From the NCBI RefSeq assembly GCF_036924535.1, contig NZ_JAZHRT010000001.1, forward strand, positions 1,550,001 through 1,614,000: a DNA stretch of 64,000 nt, read 5' to 3'. Below the pieces are notes generated by a model that saw only the letters and a list, made by a program, of their open reading frames with translations, did not search any database and was not told where the DNA came from. Source of the DNA: Bradyrhizobium sp. AZCC 2262. GTDB lineage: Bacteria > Pseudomonadota > Alphaproteobacteria > Rhizobiales > Xanthobacteraceae. The position numbers and the translations under genes were made by a program. Positions 1-8,295 of the stretch are shown in pieces. Position 1 is the stretch's first letter; the number at the start of each line of letters is the position of its first letter.

Positions 1-158
1 TCGTCAAGGCCCTCCACGGGCAAAACGAACAATACCTCGCCAGCGGCGTTAACACGAATTGGCCTTCGCGCTTGCAGTTCGCCCAAAGCGCGACTAACGC
101 TGGGGTGTGCCTCGTTGCCAAACAGGGCAGAGATTACAGGAGAGTGCGCGGCGTTCAT
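1..158 (-). CDS. Partial RibA-like (GTP cyclohydrolase II family) N-terminus
   Basis: Reading leftwards from an ATG at 158-156 gives an open frame of 52 codons that runs off the window edge. It begins MNAAHSPVISALFG and continues with an ALGELQARRPI segment. That resembles the N-terminal extension of rhizobial GTP cyclohydrolase II proteins, in which a short DHBP-synthase-like segment precedes the RibA domain. No catalytic zinc-binding residues lie in the visible part, so the family call rests on this N-terminus and on the divergent RibD-type reductase gene starting 88 bases away. GTP cyclohydrolase II opens the imidazole ring of GTP to a diaminopyrimidine. It could be another protein with a similar start. 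Confidence 0.45.
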   Translation of the reverse strand, partial: MNAAHSPVISALFGNEAHPSVSRALGELQARRPIRVNAAGEVLFVLPVEGLD

Positions 159-246
159 TGCGGGACTTTCTTTTACTGGGCGCCTTCGTGGAACACCGAA
201 AGTCCTGAATCATTCCGACAGAAATCAGATGGATTTTTAAGATCGA

Positions 247-1101
247 GTGGCCGATAGTATCATTGATAACTCGCGAGAACCGAATTCTGCCGTGCAGCTT
301 GGCAATTTCCCCACCCGCAAATTTGCCTTTCCCGATACGTGGGAGAGCTTTGTCGAGCGTTTTCGTAGTGGCCAGCAACCCCTGCCGCAAGCCTGGGCGG
401 ATCTGTTCGGCCCGTTGTGCACCGGGACGGTGGACGATCTCGTGGTTGTTGGGCAGGTCGGCCAATCGCTCGATGGTCGCGTCGCGACGGCGACGGGCCA
501 CTCAAAGTACATCAACTGTCCGGCCGGCATCGACCATCTGCACCGGCTGCGCGCGCTGGTCGACATTGTCGTGGTCGGAGTTGGAACGGCGCTGGCGGAC
601 AATCCGCAATTGACGGTCAGACAAGTCGCGGGTCCACAGCCAGCGCGTGCCGTTATCGATCCGAGAGGGCGCCTGGGAGCAAATGCAAAGCTGTTCGCCG
701 ACGATGGTGTTCGCCGTCTGTTCATTACGGCAGATGGCTCGCGGGCCACACCGCCCCCCGGCGTTGAGGCCATCACCTTGCCTGCGGAGGACGGCAACAT
801 TGCACCGTCCGCCATCGTCGCGTCGCTGGCCGCCGCAGGGATGCGCCGGATCTTGATTGAGGGCGGTGCTGATACCGTGTCGCGCTTTATCGCGGCACGA
901 TGTCTCGATCGATTGCATGTCAACGTGGCGCCCGTCATGTTGGGCGCGGGAGGCCCTGGGATCGATTTGCCGCCGCTCGAACGGGCCGATCAGGCCCACC
1001 GGATGCCGGTCCGCGTGCACAAGATCGAGGACGATGTTCTGTTCGATTGCGACTTGTCTGGTCAGCGGGTCGCAATCGGCGTTGCAAAAAGATCGACATG
1101 A
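247..1101 (+). CDS. RibD C-terminal (dihydrofolate-reductase-fold) domain protein
   Basis: A 284-residue protein from a GTG start. Residues about 60-280 match the RibD reductase domain: a VVVGQVGQSLDGRVA strand-loop near residue 66, a VDIVVVGVGTALADNP segment, and the EGGADT loop at about 205-210 that binds the nucleotide in RibD/DHFR folds. No N-terminal deaminase domain is present, so this is not bifunctional RibD. The family reduces the ribosyl side chain of 5-amino-6-ribosylaminouracil phosphates with NADPH. The first 55 residues are not recognised. The gene diverges from the RibA-like gene and its 3' end overlaps the convergent methyltransferase by 40 bases. I infer a role in the pterin/flavin-like cluster rather than housekeeping riboflavin synthesis. 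Confidence 0.8.
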   Translation: MADSIIDNSREPNSAVQLGNFPTRKFAFPDTWESFVERFRSGQQPLPQAWADLFGPLCTGTVDDLVVVGQVGQSLDGRVATATGHSKYINCPAGIDHLHRLRALVDIVVVGVGTALADNPQLTVRQVAGPQPARAVIDPRGRLGANAKLFADDGVRRLFITADGSRATPPPGVEAITLPAEDGNIAPSAIVASLAAAGMRRILIEGGADTVSRFIAARCLDRLHVNVAPVMLGAGGPGIDLPPLERADQAHRMPVRVHKIEDDVLFDCDLSGQRVAIGVAKRST

Positions 1102-1871
1102 CCCACGCGCATCGTCGAAGCGCGTGCGCCGACCTCGTCCTTCCGTCTTGCCAGCCAATCGTCGATATCGCAATGCGGTAGCGCTTCGACTTCCCTCGCG
1201 GCAGTAGCCCATCCGGCCAGCAGTTCAAGCTGGATTTCCTGGTCGGCTGTTCCGATCAGCCAATCCGAGCTGCCGTGAACTACCGAATACCCGAGCGCCT
1301 CGAACATGGATACGGCCGCAGCGGCAGCCGAAGGCCCCAGCGCCGGCCCAAAGCCCTTGTCGGTATGCTGATGGGCATTCACCGCGGACGCGATCGTCGC
1401 ATCGAGGGGATCGGCGGGGGAGAGGTCGACGCGGCCGTCATAGGTCAGCGCTGCATAGACCGGCAACGTGCGCGCGACGATAGTGCGGGCAAAGCGATCC
1501 AACCAGGTTTCGGAGACCAGATCGAGCAGTGCCGAGATCGTTATCAACTCTTTCGTGCTGTCGAGCACCGCTTCGAAATTGCCGCTGAGATCGAGTGGAA
1601 CGGCATTCAGCCTGACATCGCCGATTGACTTTCCGCTGCACGCCAAAGTCAGCAGGCGCTGATCGGTGTCCACGAGATCCCAGTGTTGCCGTGCCGGCAA
1701 GTGCGAACTGAGCGCGCGGACGGTGGAGCCGGCGCCGCAGGCGAGATCGACGACGCTTACTGCGTCGTGCGACTTGAACAGGTTGGCCACCGCCTCGAGC
1801 ACGATCGGATTGCGAGCGCGCAAGTCATAGCTTTCGCGCAAGGCCAGCCATTCGGCAGAGAAGCCGCTCAT
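1062..1871 (-). CDS. Class I SAM-dependent methyltransferase
   Basis: A 269-residue protein with a Rossmann-type methyltransferase motif I, VDLACGAGS, at residues 41-49, followed by an acidic motif II (WDLVDTDQ). No transmembrane segment is visible. The start codon overlaps the stop of the upstream glycosyltransferase by 4 bases (1868-1871), so the two are translationally coupled. It is the last gene of the minus-strand run dehydrogenase, PTPS-like, glycosyltransferase, methyltransferase. The acceptor cannot be read from sequence. Given its neighbours, a small glycosylated heterocycle is a reasonable inference. The 3' end overlaps the opposing RibD-like gene by 40 bases. Confidence 0.8.
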   Translation of the reverse strand: MSGFSAEWLALRESYDLRARNPIVLEAVANLFKSHDAVSVVDLACGAGSTVRALSSHLPARQHWDLVDTDQRLLTLACSGKSIGDVRLNAVPLDLSGNFEAVLDSTKELITISALLDLVSETWLDRFARTIVARTLPVYAALTYDGRVDLSPADPLDATIASAVNAHQHTDKGFGPALGPSAAAAAVSMFEALGYSVVHGSSDWLIGTADQEIQLELLAGWATAAREVEALPHCDIDDWLARRKDEVGARASTMRVGHVDLFATPIATR

Positions 1872-2920
1872 GCAAGCTTCTCCAGTGCGGTCGCAAAGAT
1901 CGCTGCGGATTGCTGCCAGGTGGGCAGCGTCCGCGCCGCCGCCGATGCCGCGTCCGAGAGGCGGCGGCGCAGTTCGGCGTCAGCGATCACCCGGCGCAGG
2001 GCTCCGGCCAGTTCACCCGCGTCGCCGGGGGCTACCAGCAAGCCCGCTTCCTGCGGAACAGTATCCGGGATAGCGCCCGCCGTCGTGCCGATCACAGGCA
2101 GACCGTGCGACAATGCCTCGGCGTAGGCCATTCCATATCCCTCGAAATGGGAGGCGAGAACGAACAAGTCGGCCTCGTCATATAGTCCCGCAAGACGTTT
2201 GGAAGGTACGGCGCCAAGCGCCGCGATTCGGCCGGTAAGCTTGTGTTGGGATATGCTGGCCTGAAGCCTTGCCGCTTCATTCGGATCGCGGGTGAGATCT
2301 CCGACAATCGTCAGCCGCCACGGAAGCTCAACCAATGTCGCCAGAGCGGCAACGAGTACTTCGAATCCCTTGCGGGGCACCACGGCGCCAACGGACAGCA
2401 AATGCGGCACTTCGTTTCGGCTTCCCGAAGACCGCGGCGCCGGATCGCTGCCGGGCCTTGCCACAGTGATGCGCTCGGCCGGTACGCCATAGTCGGAAGC
2501 GACAAGTTTTGCGGTCGCAGGGCTCGTTACGACGACTTCGCGCGCCAGAGCCAAGGCAGCCTGCTCGCTGCGATGCAACGCATCGGCTCGTTCGGCTGAC
2601 AGCCCCCATTCCAGTGCGAGGGGGTGATGAACCAGCCCGAGTAACGGATGCCGGCTTGCAACTTCCCCCGCAACGTCTGGCAGGACTCCCAATGCCAGGC
2701 CGTCCACCACGATCGGTTGGCCGTCCGGTACCTTCAACAGAAGGGATCGCGCGGCAGATTGGGTTGCCTTATCCGGCGAAGGAAATCCTTCGCCGACGTT
2801 GAGACATTCGACGTCCCATCCCAATTGCCGGAGTTCGGCCACGATCCGCCGGTCATAGGCGTAGCCACCGGTCGGCGTATCGAGACTGCCTGGCACCGCG
2901 AAGACGACGCGCTTCACCAC
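1868..2920 (-). CDS. Family 4 glycosyltransferase
   Basis: A 350-residue GT-B glycosyltransferase. The N-terminal domain has a glycine-rich GGYAYDRR acceptor-side loop near residue 18. The C-terminal domain starts with LLSVGAVVPRKGFE (about 174-187) and carries the nucleotide-sugar site SHFEGYGMAYAEAL (about 257-270), whose EGYG..EAL pattern is the E-x7-E motif of GT4 enzymes. No membrane segment is seen, so it is probably cytosolic or peripheral. It overlaps the upstream PTPS-like gene by 7 bases and the downstream methyltransferase by 4, which fixes it in one operon. Donor and acceptor are unknown; the context suggests a pterin-like or other small acceptor rather than a polysaccharide. Confidence 0.85.
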   Translation of the reverse strand: MVKRVVFAVPGSLDTPTGGYAYDRRIVAELRQLGWDVECLNVGEGFPSPDKATQSAARSLLLKVPDGQPIVVDGLALGVLPDVAGEVASRHPLLGLVHHPLALEWGLSAERADALHRSEQAALALAREVVVTSPATAKLVASDYGVPAERITVARPGSDPAPRSSGSRNEVPHLLSVGAVVPRKGFEVLVAALATLVELPWRLTIVGDLTRDPNEAARLQASISQHKLTGRIAALGAVPSKRLAGLYDEADLFVLASHFEGYGMAYAEALSHGLPVIGTTAGAIPDTVPQEAGLLVAPGDAGELAGALRRVIADAELRRRLSDAASAAARTLPTWQQSAAIFATALEKLA

Positions 2921-3315
2921 AAGGGCGCCTCATATTGCGCGCGCGCGAGGTGCGACTCGGAGAGCGTGATGCGCAGGGCCTTGAGCTCCCGTCCGGGACG
3001 GCCGAGCTCGCCGGCGCGGGCCGGCTTTGCCAGGCCGTCGAAGATATGTTTGGACAGAAATTCCGTCGTGGTGTTGCTACCCTTGAATTCGGGCACGTCG
3101 TCGAGATTGCGGTAGTTGAGCGGCGCCAGGACCGCCTTGAGCGCATCGTGTGCACGGCCGATATCGATCACAATTCCATTGTTGTCGAGGCTCTCGGCGA
3201 TGAAGGCGGCATCTACCACGAATGTGGCGCCGTGCATGCTCTGCGCTGGTCCAAAAACCGCGCCCTTAAAGGAATGAGCGATCATGATGTGGTCGCGAAC
3301 TTCGACGGTGAACAA
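2914..3315 (-). CDS. 6-pyruvoyl-tetrahydropterin synthase / QueD-like protein, divergent active site
   Basis: A 133-residue protein matching the PTPS/QueD fold along its whole length. H14 (IAHSF) fits the first zinc ligand, and SESHLARAQYE near the C-terminus fits the conserved glutamate that anchors the pterin. Several catalytic positions differ. The HGH zinc pair is HGA (H28, A30). No cysteine occupies the position four residues before it. The usual LDH motif is LNY, so the catalytic histidine is a tyrosine. Canonical PTPS or QueD chemistry is therefore unlikely, although binding of a pterin-like ligand is plausible. It lies 9 bases after the dehydrogenase and overlaps the glycosyltransferase by 7. 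Confidence 0.75.
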   Translation of the reverse strand: MFTVEVRDHIMIAHSFKGAVFGPAQSMHGATFVVDAAFIAESLDNNGIVIDIGRAHDALKAVLAPLNYRNLDDVPEFKGSNTTTEFLSKHIFDGLAKPARAGELGRPGRELKALRITLSESHLARAQYEAPLW

Positions 3316-3324
3316 GGCAGCTCC

Positions 3325-4314
3325 TTACGAATAGATGACGGGTTGGCATAGTATCCCGCTACCAGCGTCGAGAATTCCTGGCAATCGCTTCGGCAAATCG
3401 CCGAACGCAACGGCTGGCGCCAGCAATGCATCGAGCCTTGGATCACTGAGCAGCGCAACCGCGGCCGCGAGGCGGCGGCTGTGTGTCCAGCGCGGACGGT
3501 GCGATGGCGCGATGCGTCCGACCTGGCTCGATACGAGCCGAAGCCGGCGGCTGTGGAACGGGCCTCCAAGCATGGCGGTCACTGCCGCGTCACCATACCA
3601 GCTCATTTCGAGCACAGTCGCCTCGTCTCCGGCCAGTTCGAGTGCCGTCCGCAATCCATCGGGCGAGCCGCTGGCGTGAACGACGAGATCGCAATCGGCT
3701 TTCGCGTTTCCGGGCTCTGCGAAACCAACCCCGAGCTTTCCTGCTAATTCCGATCGGCTGGAGTTGATGTCGACGAGCGTGACGTCCGTACCGGAGATCT
3801 GCCCGCACAGATAGGCGACAAGCGAGCCGACCACGCCGGCCCCGATGACGGCGATGCGATCGGCTGGTCCCGGTGCGGCGTCCCACACGCCATTAAGCGC
3901 GGTTTCCATGTTGGCCGCCAGCACCGCGCGGAGTGGCGGCACATCATCCGGAAGCGCCACGGCGGCGTTTGCGGGGATGTTGAATGCGGTCTGGTGCGGG
4001 TGGAGCGCAAAGACGCTCTTGCCTTGCAAGGCATCGCCGCCATTCTCGATCCGTCCTACGGCGGCGTAGCCGTATTTGACGGGAAAGGGAAAACCGCCGG
4101 CCATGAACGGCGCGCGCATCCTCTCGAATTCGCCCACAGGTACACGCCCGCCAAACACGAGCGATTCAGTGCCGCGGCTGATCGCGCTATAGAGGGTTTT
4201 CACCCGTACTTCGCTTGCGACGGGCGGTGCTATGGCTTCTTGGCGGAGTTCGACCTGTCCGGGGCCGCGATACCAAAGAGCCAAGGCAATATCGGCACTC
4301 GCACTAGCATCCAT
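3325..4314 (-). CDS. Zinc-type medium-chain dehydrogenase lacking the catalytic cysteine
   Basis: A 329-residue MDR-superfamily protein. The start is set at the ATG at 4314-4312, because the upstream extension lacks family similarity and runs into the opgH promoter. The C-terminal Rossmann domain has GAGVVGSLVAY near residue 158 with a following acidic VDINSS, typical for NAD. The catalytic-domain segment that normally holds the zinc-binding cysteine reads SAISRGTES (43-51), so the usual Cys-His-Cys zinc site is absent. The same variant is familiar from BchC-like and related oxidoreductases. It is the first gene of the minus-strand operon with PTPS-like, glycosyltransferase and methyltransferase genes. 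Substrate unknown. Confidence 0.75.
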   Translation of the reverse strand: MDASASADIALALWYRGPGQVELRQEAIAPPVASEVRVKTLYSAISRGTESLVFGGRVPVGEFERMRAPFMAGGFPFPVKYGYAAVGRIENGGDALQGKSVFALHPHQTAFNIPANAAVALPDDVPPLRAVLAANMETALNGVWDAAPGPADRIAVIGAGVVGSLVAYLCGQISGTDVTLVDINSSRSELAGKLGVGFAEPGNAKADCDLVVHASGSPDGLRTALELAGDEATVLEMSWYGDAAVTAMLGGPFHSRRLRLVSSQVGRIAPSHRPRWTHSRRLAAAVALLSDPRLDALLAPAVAFGDLPKRLPGILDAGSGILCQPVIYS

Positions 4315-4433
4315 TTTCTTCGGTCTCGAACTGGAATTCCCGGCGGCTCGACGTGTTATAAGCGGTAATCTGCATTGCCCGCGGGCGAATGAGAAGTCAT
4401 AACCTTTCCTGCCACAAAGCACACCGCCCCGCC

Positions 4434-6215
4434 ATGATACAAGCCGAAGCCGCCGACACGAGAATGTTCGCCAGGCGGGCGATTTTCGCTGTCCTGTTTT
4501 TGGTCACCATGGCGGGATCGCTATGGCTCGCCGCGTTGGCGTTGACGCCCGGCGGATTTGGAATCCTCGATCTTGCGGCGCTGGTCCTGTTCGCCGTCAT
4601 TTTGCCGTGGATGGTTGCGGGCTTCTCGAATGCCGTGATCGGCTTCATTATCATGCGCTTTTCCGTCGATCCGGTGGCTGCGGTACTGCCCGCGGCCGGC
4701 CTGATCGGCGATGACCAACCCGTGACAGCGTCGACGGCAATCCTGCTTTGCGTTCGCAACGAGCTGCCGCTCCGTATCATCCGTAATTTGGAGCCGATGC
4801 TCGAGGGAATCCACGCCTCTGGCTACGGTGAGCGCTTCCACCTTTACCTCCTCAGCGATACCAACGATGCCGATCTTGCGGTCAGGGAGGAAGCGCTATT
4901 TTCGGAGTTGATCGCAAGCTGGCGCGATCGCATCGCCGTCAGCTATCGGCGTCGCACCGTGAACGTCGGCTTCAAGGCCGGCAATATCCGCGAGTTTTGC
5001 GAGCGCTGGGGAAGCCGCCACGAGCTCGCGGTCACGCTCGATGCCGACAGCTTCATGTCGGCGGACGCGATTATCCGGCTGGTCCGGATCATGCAGGTCG
5101 ATCCCAGGCTCGGTATCCTGCAGGGCCTGGTTGTGGGGCTGCCGTCAACGAGCTTGTTCGCCCGCATCTTTCAGTTCGGCATGCGGCTCGGCATGCGCTC
5201 CTACACGATCGGAAGCGCGTGGTGGCAGTCGGATTGCGGCCCCTATTGGGGACACAACGCTGTCCTGCGGCTTGAACCGTTCATAAAGCACTGCCAGCTT
5301 CCGTTGTTGTCCGGGAGCGGCGAGGAGGAGCGGCATATCCTCAGTCACGACCAGATCGAGGCGGCGCTGATGCGCTCCGCCGGCTATCATGTGCGCGTGA
5401 TGCCGCGGGAAGACCTCGGCTGGGAGGAAAGTCCACCGACACTGCTGGAGTTCATGCGTCGCGACCTGCGCTGGTGTCAGGGCAACATGCAGTACTGGCG
5501 ATTTCTGTTGCTGCCGAACCTCCGGCCGGTCAGCCGCTATCAGCTGGTACTCGCGATCCTGATGTTCATCGGCTCCCCGGCCTGGATCGGCTTGCTCGCC
5601 CTTGCGACGATCGCGCTCGTACGGTGTGACGATCCCTCCACGATCATGCGCGCCGATGCCGGCGGCGCGTTGCTGATTTGGGTGCTCGTGATGTGGTTCT
5701 CGCCGAAGATCGCGGGCGCTCTCGACGTCCTGCTCTCGCCGGAGGAGCGCCGCGCATTTGGCGGCGCGGGCCGGTTCGCCGTCAATTTCGTCATCGAAAC
5801 CATGTACTCGATCGTCCTGTGTCCGATCCTCTGGATCAGTCACACGATCTTTCTCTTTGGCCTGCTGTTCAATCGTGAGATCAACTGGATGGGGCAGGTC
5901 CGCGATAACCACGCGGTGCCCTTGACCCTGGCGTTGCATGATCTTTGGCCGCAGACCCTCGTGGGATGCATCTCGCTCGGCCTCGTGCTGGCAAGCCAGC
6001 CGTGGGCATTGCCGTACATTCTCCTGCTGGCTGGCGGGCCGGCCCTGGCGGCTCCCTTTGCGATGGTGACAGCCTGGCCTGCGCTCGGCGGTCTTGCAAC
6101 CCGTATCGGTATCGGCCGGGTTCCCGAGGAGACGGCAACCCCGCAGGAACTTCTGGCGTTGGCATCGCCCGCGATCAACTCAGAGAGCCAGCCGCCTCTG
6201 ACAAGCTCGGTCTAG
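4434..6215 (+). CDS. opgH: Glucans biosynthesis glucosyltransferase H
   Basis: A 593-residue membrane glycosyltransferase of family GT2, which polymerises beta-glucan backbones of osmoregulated periplasmic glucans from UDP-glucose. Two N-terminal membrane spans precede the cytosolic domain. That domain holds SDTND (about 141), the DAD motif at about 203-205, and the RDLRWCQGN form of the Q/RxxRW motif near 345. Several C-terminal membrane helices follow. A start at 4434 (MIQAEAADTR) is preferred over an upstream ATG at 4389, which would add a polar tail with no similarity. The expected partner opgG is not adjacent. Instead an FkbM methyltransferase starts 3 bases after the stop, so the three genes to 8289 form an operon. 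The divergent region 4315-4433 must hold both promoters. Confidence 0.9.
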   Translation: MIQAEAADTRMFARRAIFAVLFLVTMAGSLWLAALALTPGGFGILDLAALVLFAVILPWMVAGFSNAVIGFIIMRFSVDPVAAVLPAAGLIGDDQPVTASTAILLCVRNELPLRIIRNLEPMLEGIHASGYGERFHLYLLSDTNDADLAVREEALFSELIASWRDRIAVSYRRRTVNVGFKAGNIREFCERWGSRHELAVTLDADSFMSADAIIRLVRIMQVDPRLGILQGLVVGLPSTSLFARIFQFGMRLGMRSYTIGSAWWQSDCGPYWGHNAVLRLEPFIKHCQLPLLSGSGEEERHILSHDQIEAALMRSAGYHVRVMPREDLGWEESPPTLLEFMRRDLRWCQGNMQYWRFLLLPNLRPVSRYQLVLAILMFIGSPAWIGLLALATIALVRCDDPSTIMRADAGGALLIWVLVMWFSPKIAGALDVLLSPEERRAFGGAGRFAVNFVIETMYSIVLCPILWISHTIFLFGLLFNREINWMGQVRDNHAVPLTLALHDLWPQTLVGCISLGLVLASQPWALPYILLLAGGPALAAPFAMVTAWPALGGLATRIGIGRVPEETATPQELLALASPAINSESQPPLTSSV

Positions 6216-6218
6216 ACA

Positions 6219-6962
6219 ATGCCCGGCCCCGTCAGGACCGCGCGTGCCACCATCAGGTCGTTTCGCATCTATTACGGAGACAAGAGGCGGGCTGCGGCTA
6301 TGGACCGACTCCATGGCAACTTCGTCCGGCCTGGCGATCTGGTATTCGACGTCGGCGCACATGTCGGCGATCGCGTTGCTTCGTTCCATCGGCTCGGTGC
6401 GCGCGTCGTCGCCGTCGAGCCGCAGCCGTCGATGGTGAGGGCCCTCAGGCTGCTCTATGGGCGCAGCAAATCTGTTGCGATCGAGGCGCTGGCGGTCGGA
6501 CGCGAGCCGGGCAGGGCGCGCATGCTGATCAATGTCGATAACCCGACAGTGTCGTCGGTCTCTCCGGCGTTTGTTGAAGCCGCGCACGGCGCGCCCGGTT
6601 GGGAAACCCAGCGCTGGAGCGAGGCAATCGACGTCGCGGTCACCACACTGGATGCATTGATTGCCAAACATGGCGTTCCCGCGTTCATCAAGCTGGATGT
6701 CGAAGGCTTTGAGGCGGAGGCGCTGTCAGGCTTGTCCCAGGCGGTGCGCGCGCTTTCGTTTGAGTTCACCACCATCCAGCGCGACGTGGGGCTTGCCTGC
6801 ATCGAGCGGTGTTCGGCGATGGGTTACAGACGCTTCAACGCGGCCCTTGGGGAAAGCCAGACGCTGATCGGGGAGTGGATGGATGCGCAGGACATCGCGC
6901 GTTGGCTGATCGAGTTGCCGCAGGCGGCAAATTCCGGAGACATCTATGCCGTCGCGGCCTGA
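6219..6962 (+). CDS. FkbM family methyltransferase
   Basis: A 247-residue SAM-dependent methyltransferase. Motif I is DVGAHVGD at 44-51, motif II VEPQPS near 67, and the FkbM signature IKLDVEGFE lies at about 157-165. FkbM enzymes O-methylate sugars or polyketides. The gene starts 3 bases after opgH and its end overlaps the next gene by 17 bases, so it is co-transcribed. Methylation or another modification of a periplasmic glucan is a reasonable inference, since OPGs are known to carry substituents, but the acceptor is not shown by sequence. No signal peptide is visible, so the site of action would be the cytosol. Confidence 0.85.
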   Translation: MPGPVRTARATIRSFRIYYGDKRRAAAMDRLHGNFVRPGDLVFDVGAHVGDRVASFHRLGARVVAVEPQPSMVRALRLLYGRSKSVAIEALAVGREPGRARMLINVDNPTVSSVSPAFVEAAHGAPGWETQRWSEAIDVAVTTLDALIAKHGVPAFIKLDVEGFEAEALSGLSQAVRALSFEFTTIQRDVGLACIERCSAMGYRRFNAALGESQTLIGEWMDAQDIARWLIELPQAANSGDIYAVAA

Positions 6963-8289
6963 TCGACTGCTGTTGCAGCCGCGGCTGCTGATGATCTCTG
7001 TCGCCGTACTGCTCGCTGCAGGTTTCGGCTTGACGCTGTTGATCTTCTATCCCGGCGTGATGACCTACGACGCCAAATTCGTCTATGAAGATATCGCCAA
7101 GGGCACGATGGGCGATTGGCAGTCGCCGGTCATGGTCTGGCTGTGGGCCCTGATCGATCCGATCGCTCCCGGCGCCGGCAGCATGTTCCTGCTGTTTGCC
7201 ACGACCTACTGGCTGGGGTTTGGCGTCCTCTCGCTTGCGCTCGCATCCCGCGGCAAGGGCAGCGCGTTGCTGTTGCCCCTGCTGGCAATGACGCCGCCGG
7301 CTCTGTCTCTTGCCGGGATCATCTGGCGGGACGTCCTGTTTGCAACGTGCTGGTTGCTTGCCGCCACCGCCGCGTTCGCGGTGTCTGAACGTCCGTCTCC
7401 GATCAGGCTGACCGGGCAGGTGCTGGCGCTTGTGTTGGTTATATTCGGGGTCTTGCTGAGGCCGAACGCCTTGCTGGCTGCACCGATACTCATTGCCTAT
7501 ATTGTTTGGCTGTCGCGGGTCTCGCTGCGCAAAGCGGCTATTCTCTGCGTTCCGGCCGCGATTGGTCTCTTTGGCATCGTGCAGCTCGTTTACTACGGTA
7601 TCCTGGACGCGAAACGACAGCATCCGCTGCAAACGATCATGATCTTCGATCTCGGCGGCATCAGCCACTTCTCGAAAGTGAACCAGTTTCCCGTCGACTG
7701 GAGCGAATCGGAAAACGCGATGCTGCTCAATAGATGTTACCAGCCGACGCAATGGGACATCTATTGGCGGCTCGAGCCCTGCGATTTCGTGATGGGCAAG
7801 GTCGAACGTGAAAAAGGCTTGTTCGGTACCCCGGCGATATCTCGGGCCTGGCTGGCAGCAATCCTCCATCACCCGATTGCCTATTTGCAGCACCGCTCGG
7901 CCTTCATGTGGAATTTTCTCGCCGCCGACAATCTGACGATGTGGACGGCCGATGTTGAACATCCGACGAAGAAGGTCTTTGCCGATCGAGCTGCGTTCAA
8001 CGCGATGGTCTCGGCACACGACGTGCTCAAACCTACGCCTTTTCTTCGCGTCGGCTTTTGGCTTCTGGCCTGCATCATCGTTTGTTGCTTGAGCTGGCGG
8101 CGCAGTGGCTTCCGCGAAGCGGCCTTCGCACTGGGTGTTTGCGGTTCGGCGACGATTTATGTGCTGAGCTTCTCAGCCGTGGGCGTGGCGTCCGACTACC
8201 GCTACGGCTATTGGGCGGTGCTGGCCGCCATCGCCGGTGGCGTCGTCGTTATCTCCGGCAGAGGCAAGGGAGCTGAGCTGCCGCGCTAG
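6946..8289 (+). CDS. Polytopic membrane protein, possible GT-C type glycosyltransferase
   Basis: A 447-residue integral membrane protein with about ten hydrophobic segments. The first periplasmic loop contains FYPGVMTYDAKFVYED followed by WQSPVMVWLW. That arrangement, an acidic loop after the first helix and then a short aromatic-rich motif, recalls GT-C fold lipid-linked sugar transferases. A soluble loop around residues 220-320 is rich in aromatic residues and contains CYQPTQWD. Overlap with the FkbM gene and linkage to opgH place it in the glucan operon. I do not recognise a named family with certainty; a transporter or scaffolding role remains possible. Confidence 0.6.
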   Translation: MPSRPDRLLLQPRLLMISVAVLLAAGFGLTLLIFYPGVMTYDAKFVYEDIAKGTMGDWQSPVMVWLWALIDPIAPGAGSMFLLFATTYWLGFGVLSLALASRGKGSALLLPLLAMTPPALSLAGIIWRDVLFATCWLLAATAAFAVSERPSPIRLTGQVLALVLVIFGVLLRPNALLAAPILIAYIVWLSRVSLRKAAILCVPAAIGLFGIVQLVYYGILDAKRQHPLQTIMIFDLGGISHFSKVNQFPVDWSESENAMLLNRCYQPTQWDIYWRLEPCDFVMGKVEREKGLFGTPAISRAWLAAILHHPIAYLQHRSAFMWNFLAADNLTMWTADVEHPTKKVFADRAAFNAMVSAHDVLKPTPFLRVGFWLLACIIVCCLSWRRSGFREAAFALGVCGSATIYVLSFSAVGVASDYRYGYWAVLAAIAGGVVVISGRGKGAELPR

Positions 8290-8295
8290 AACGGC

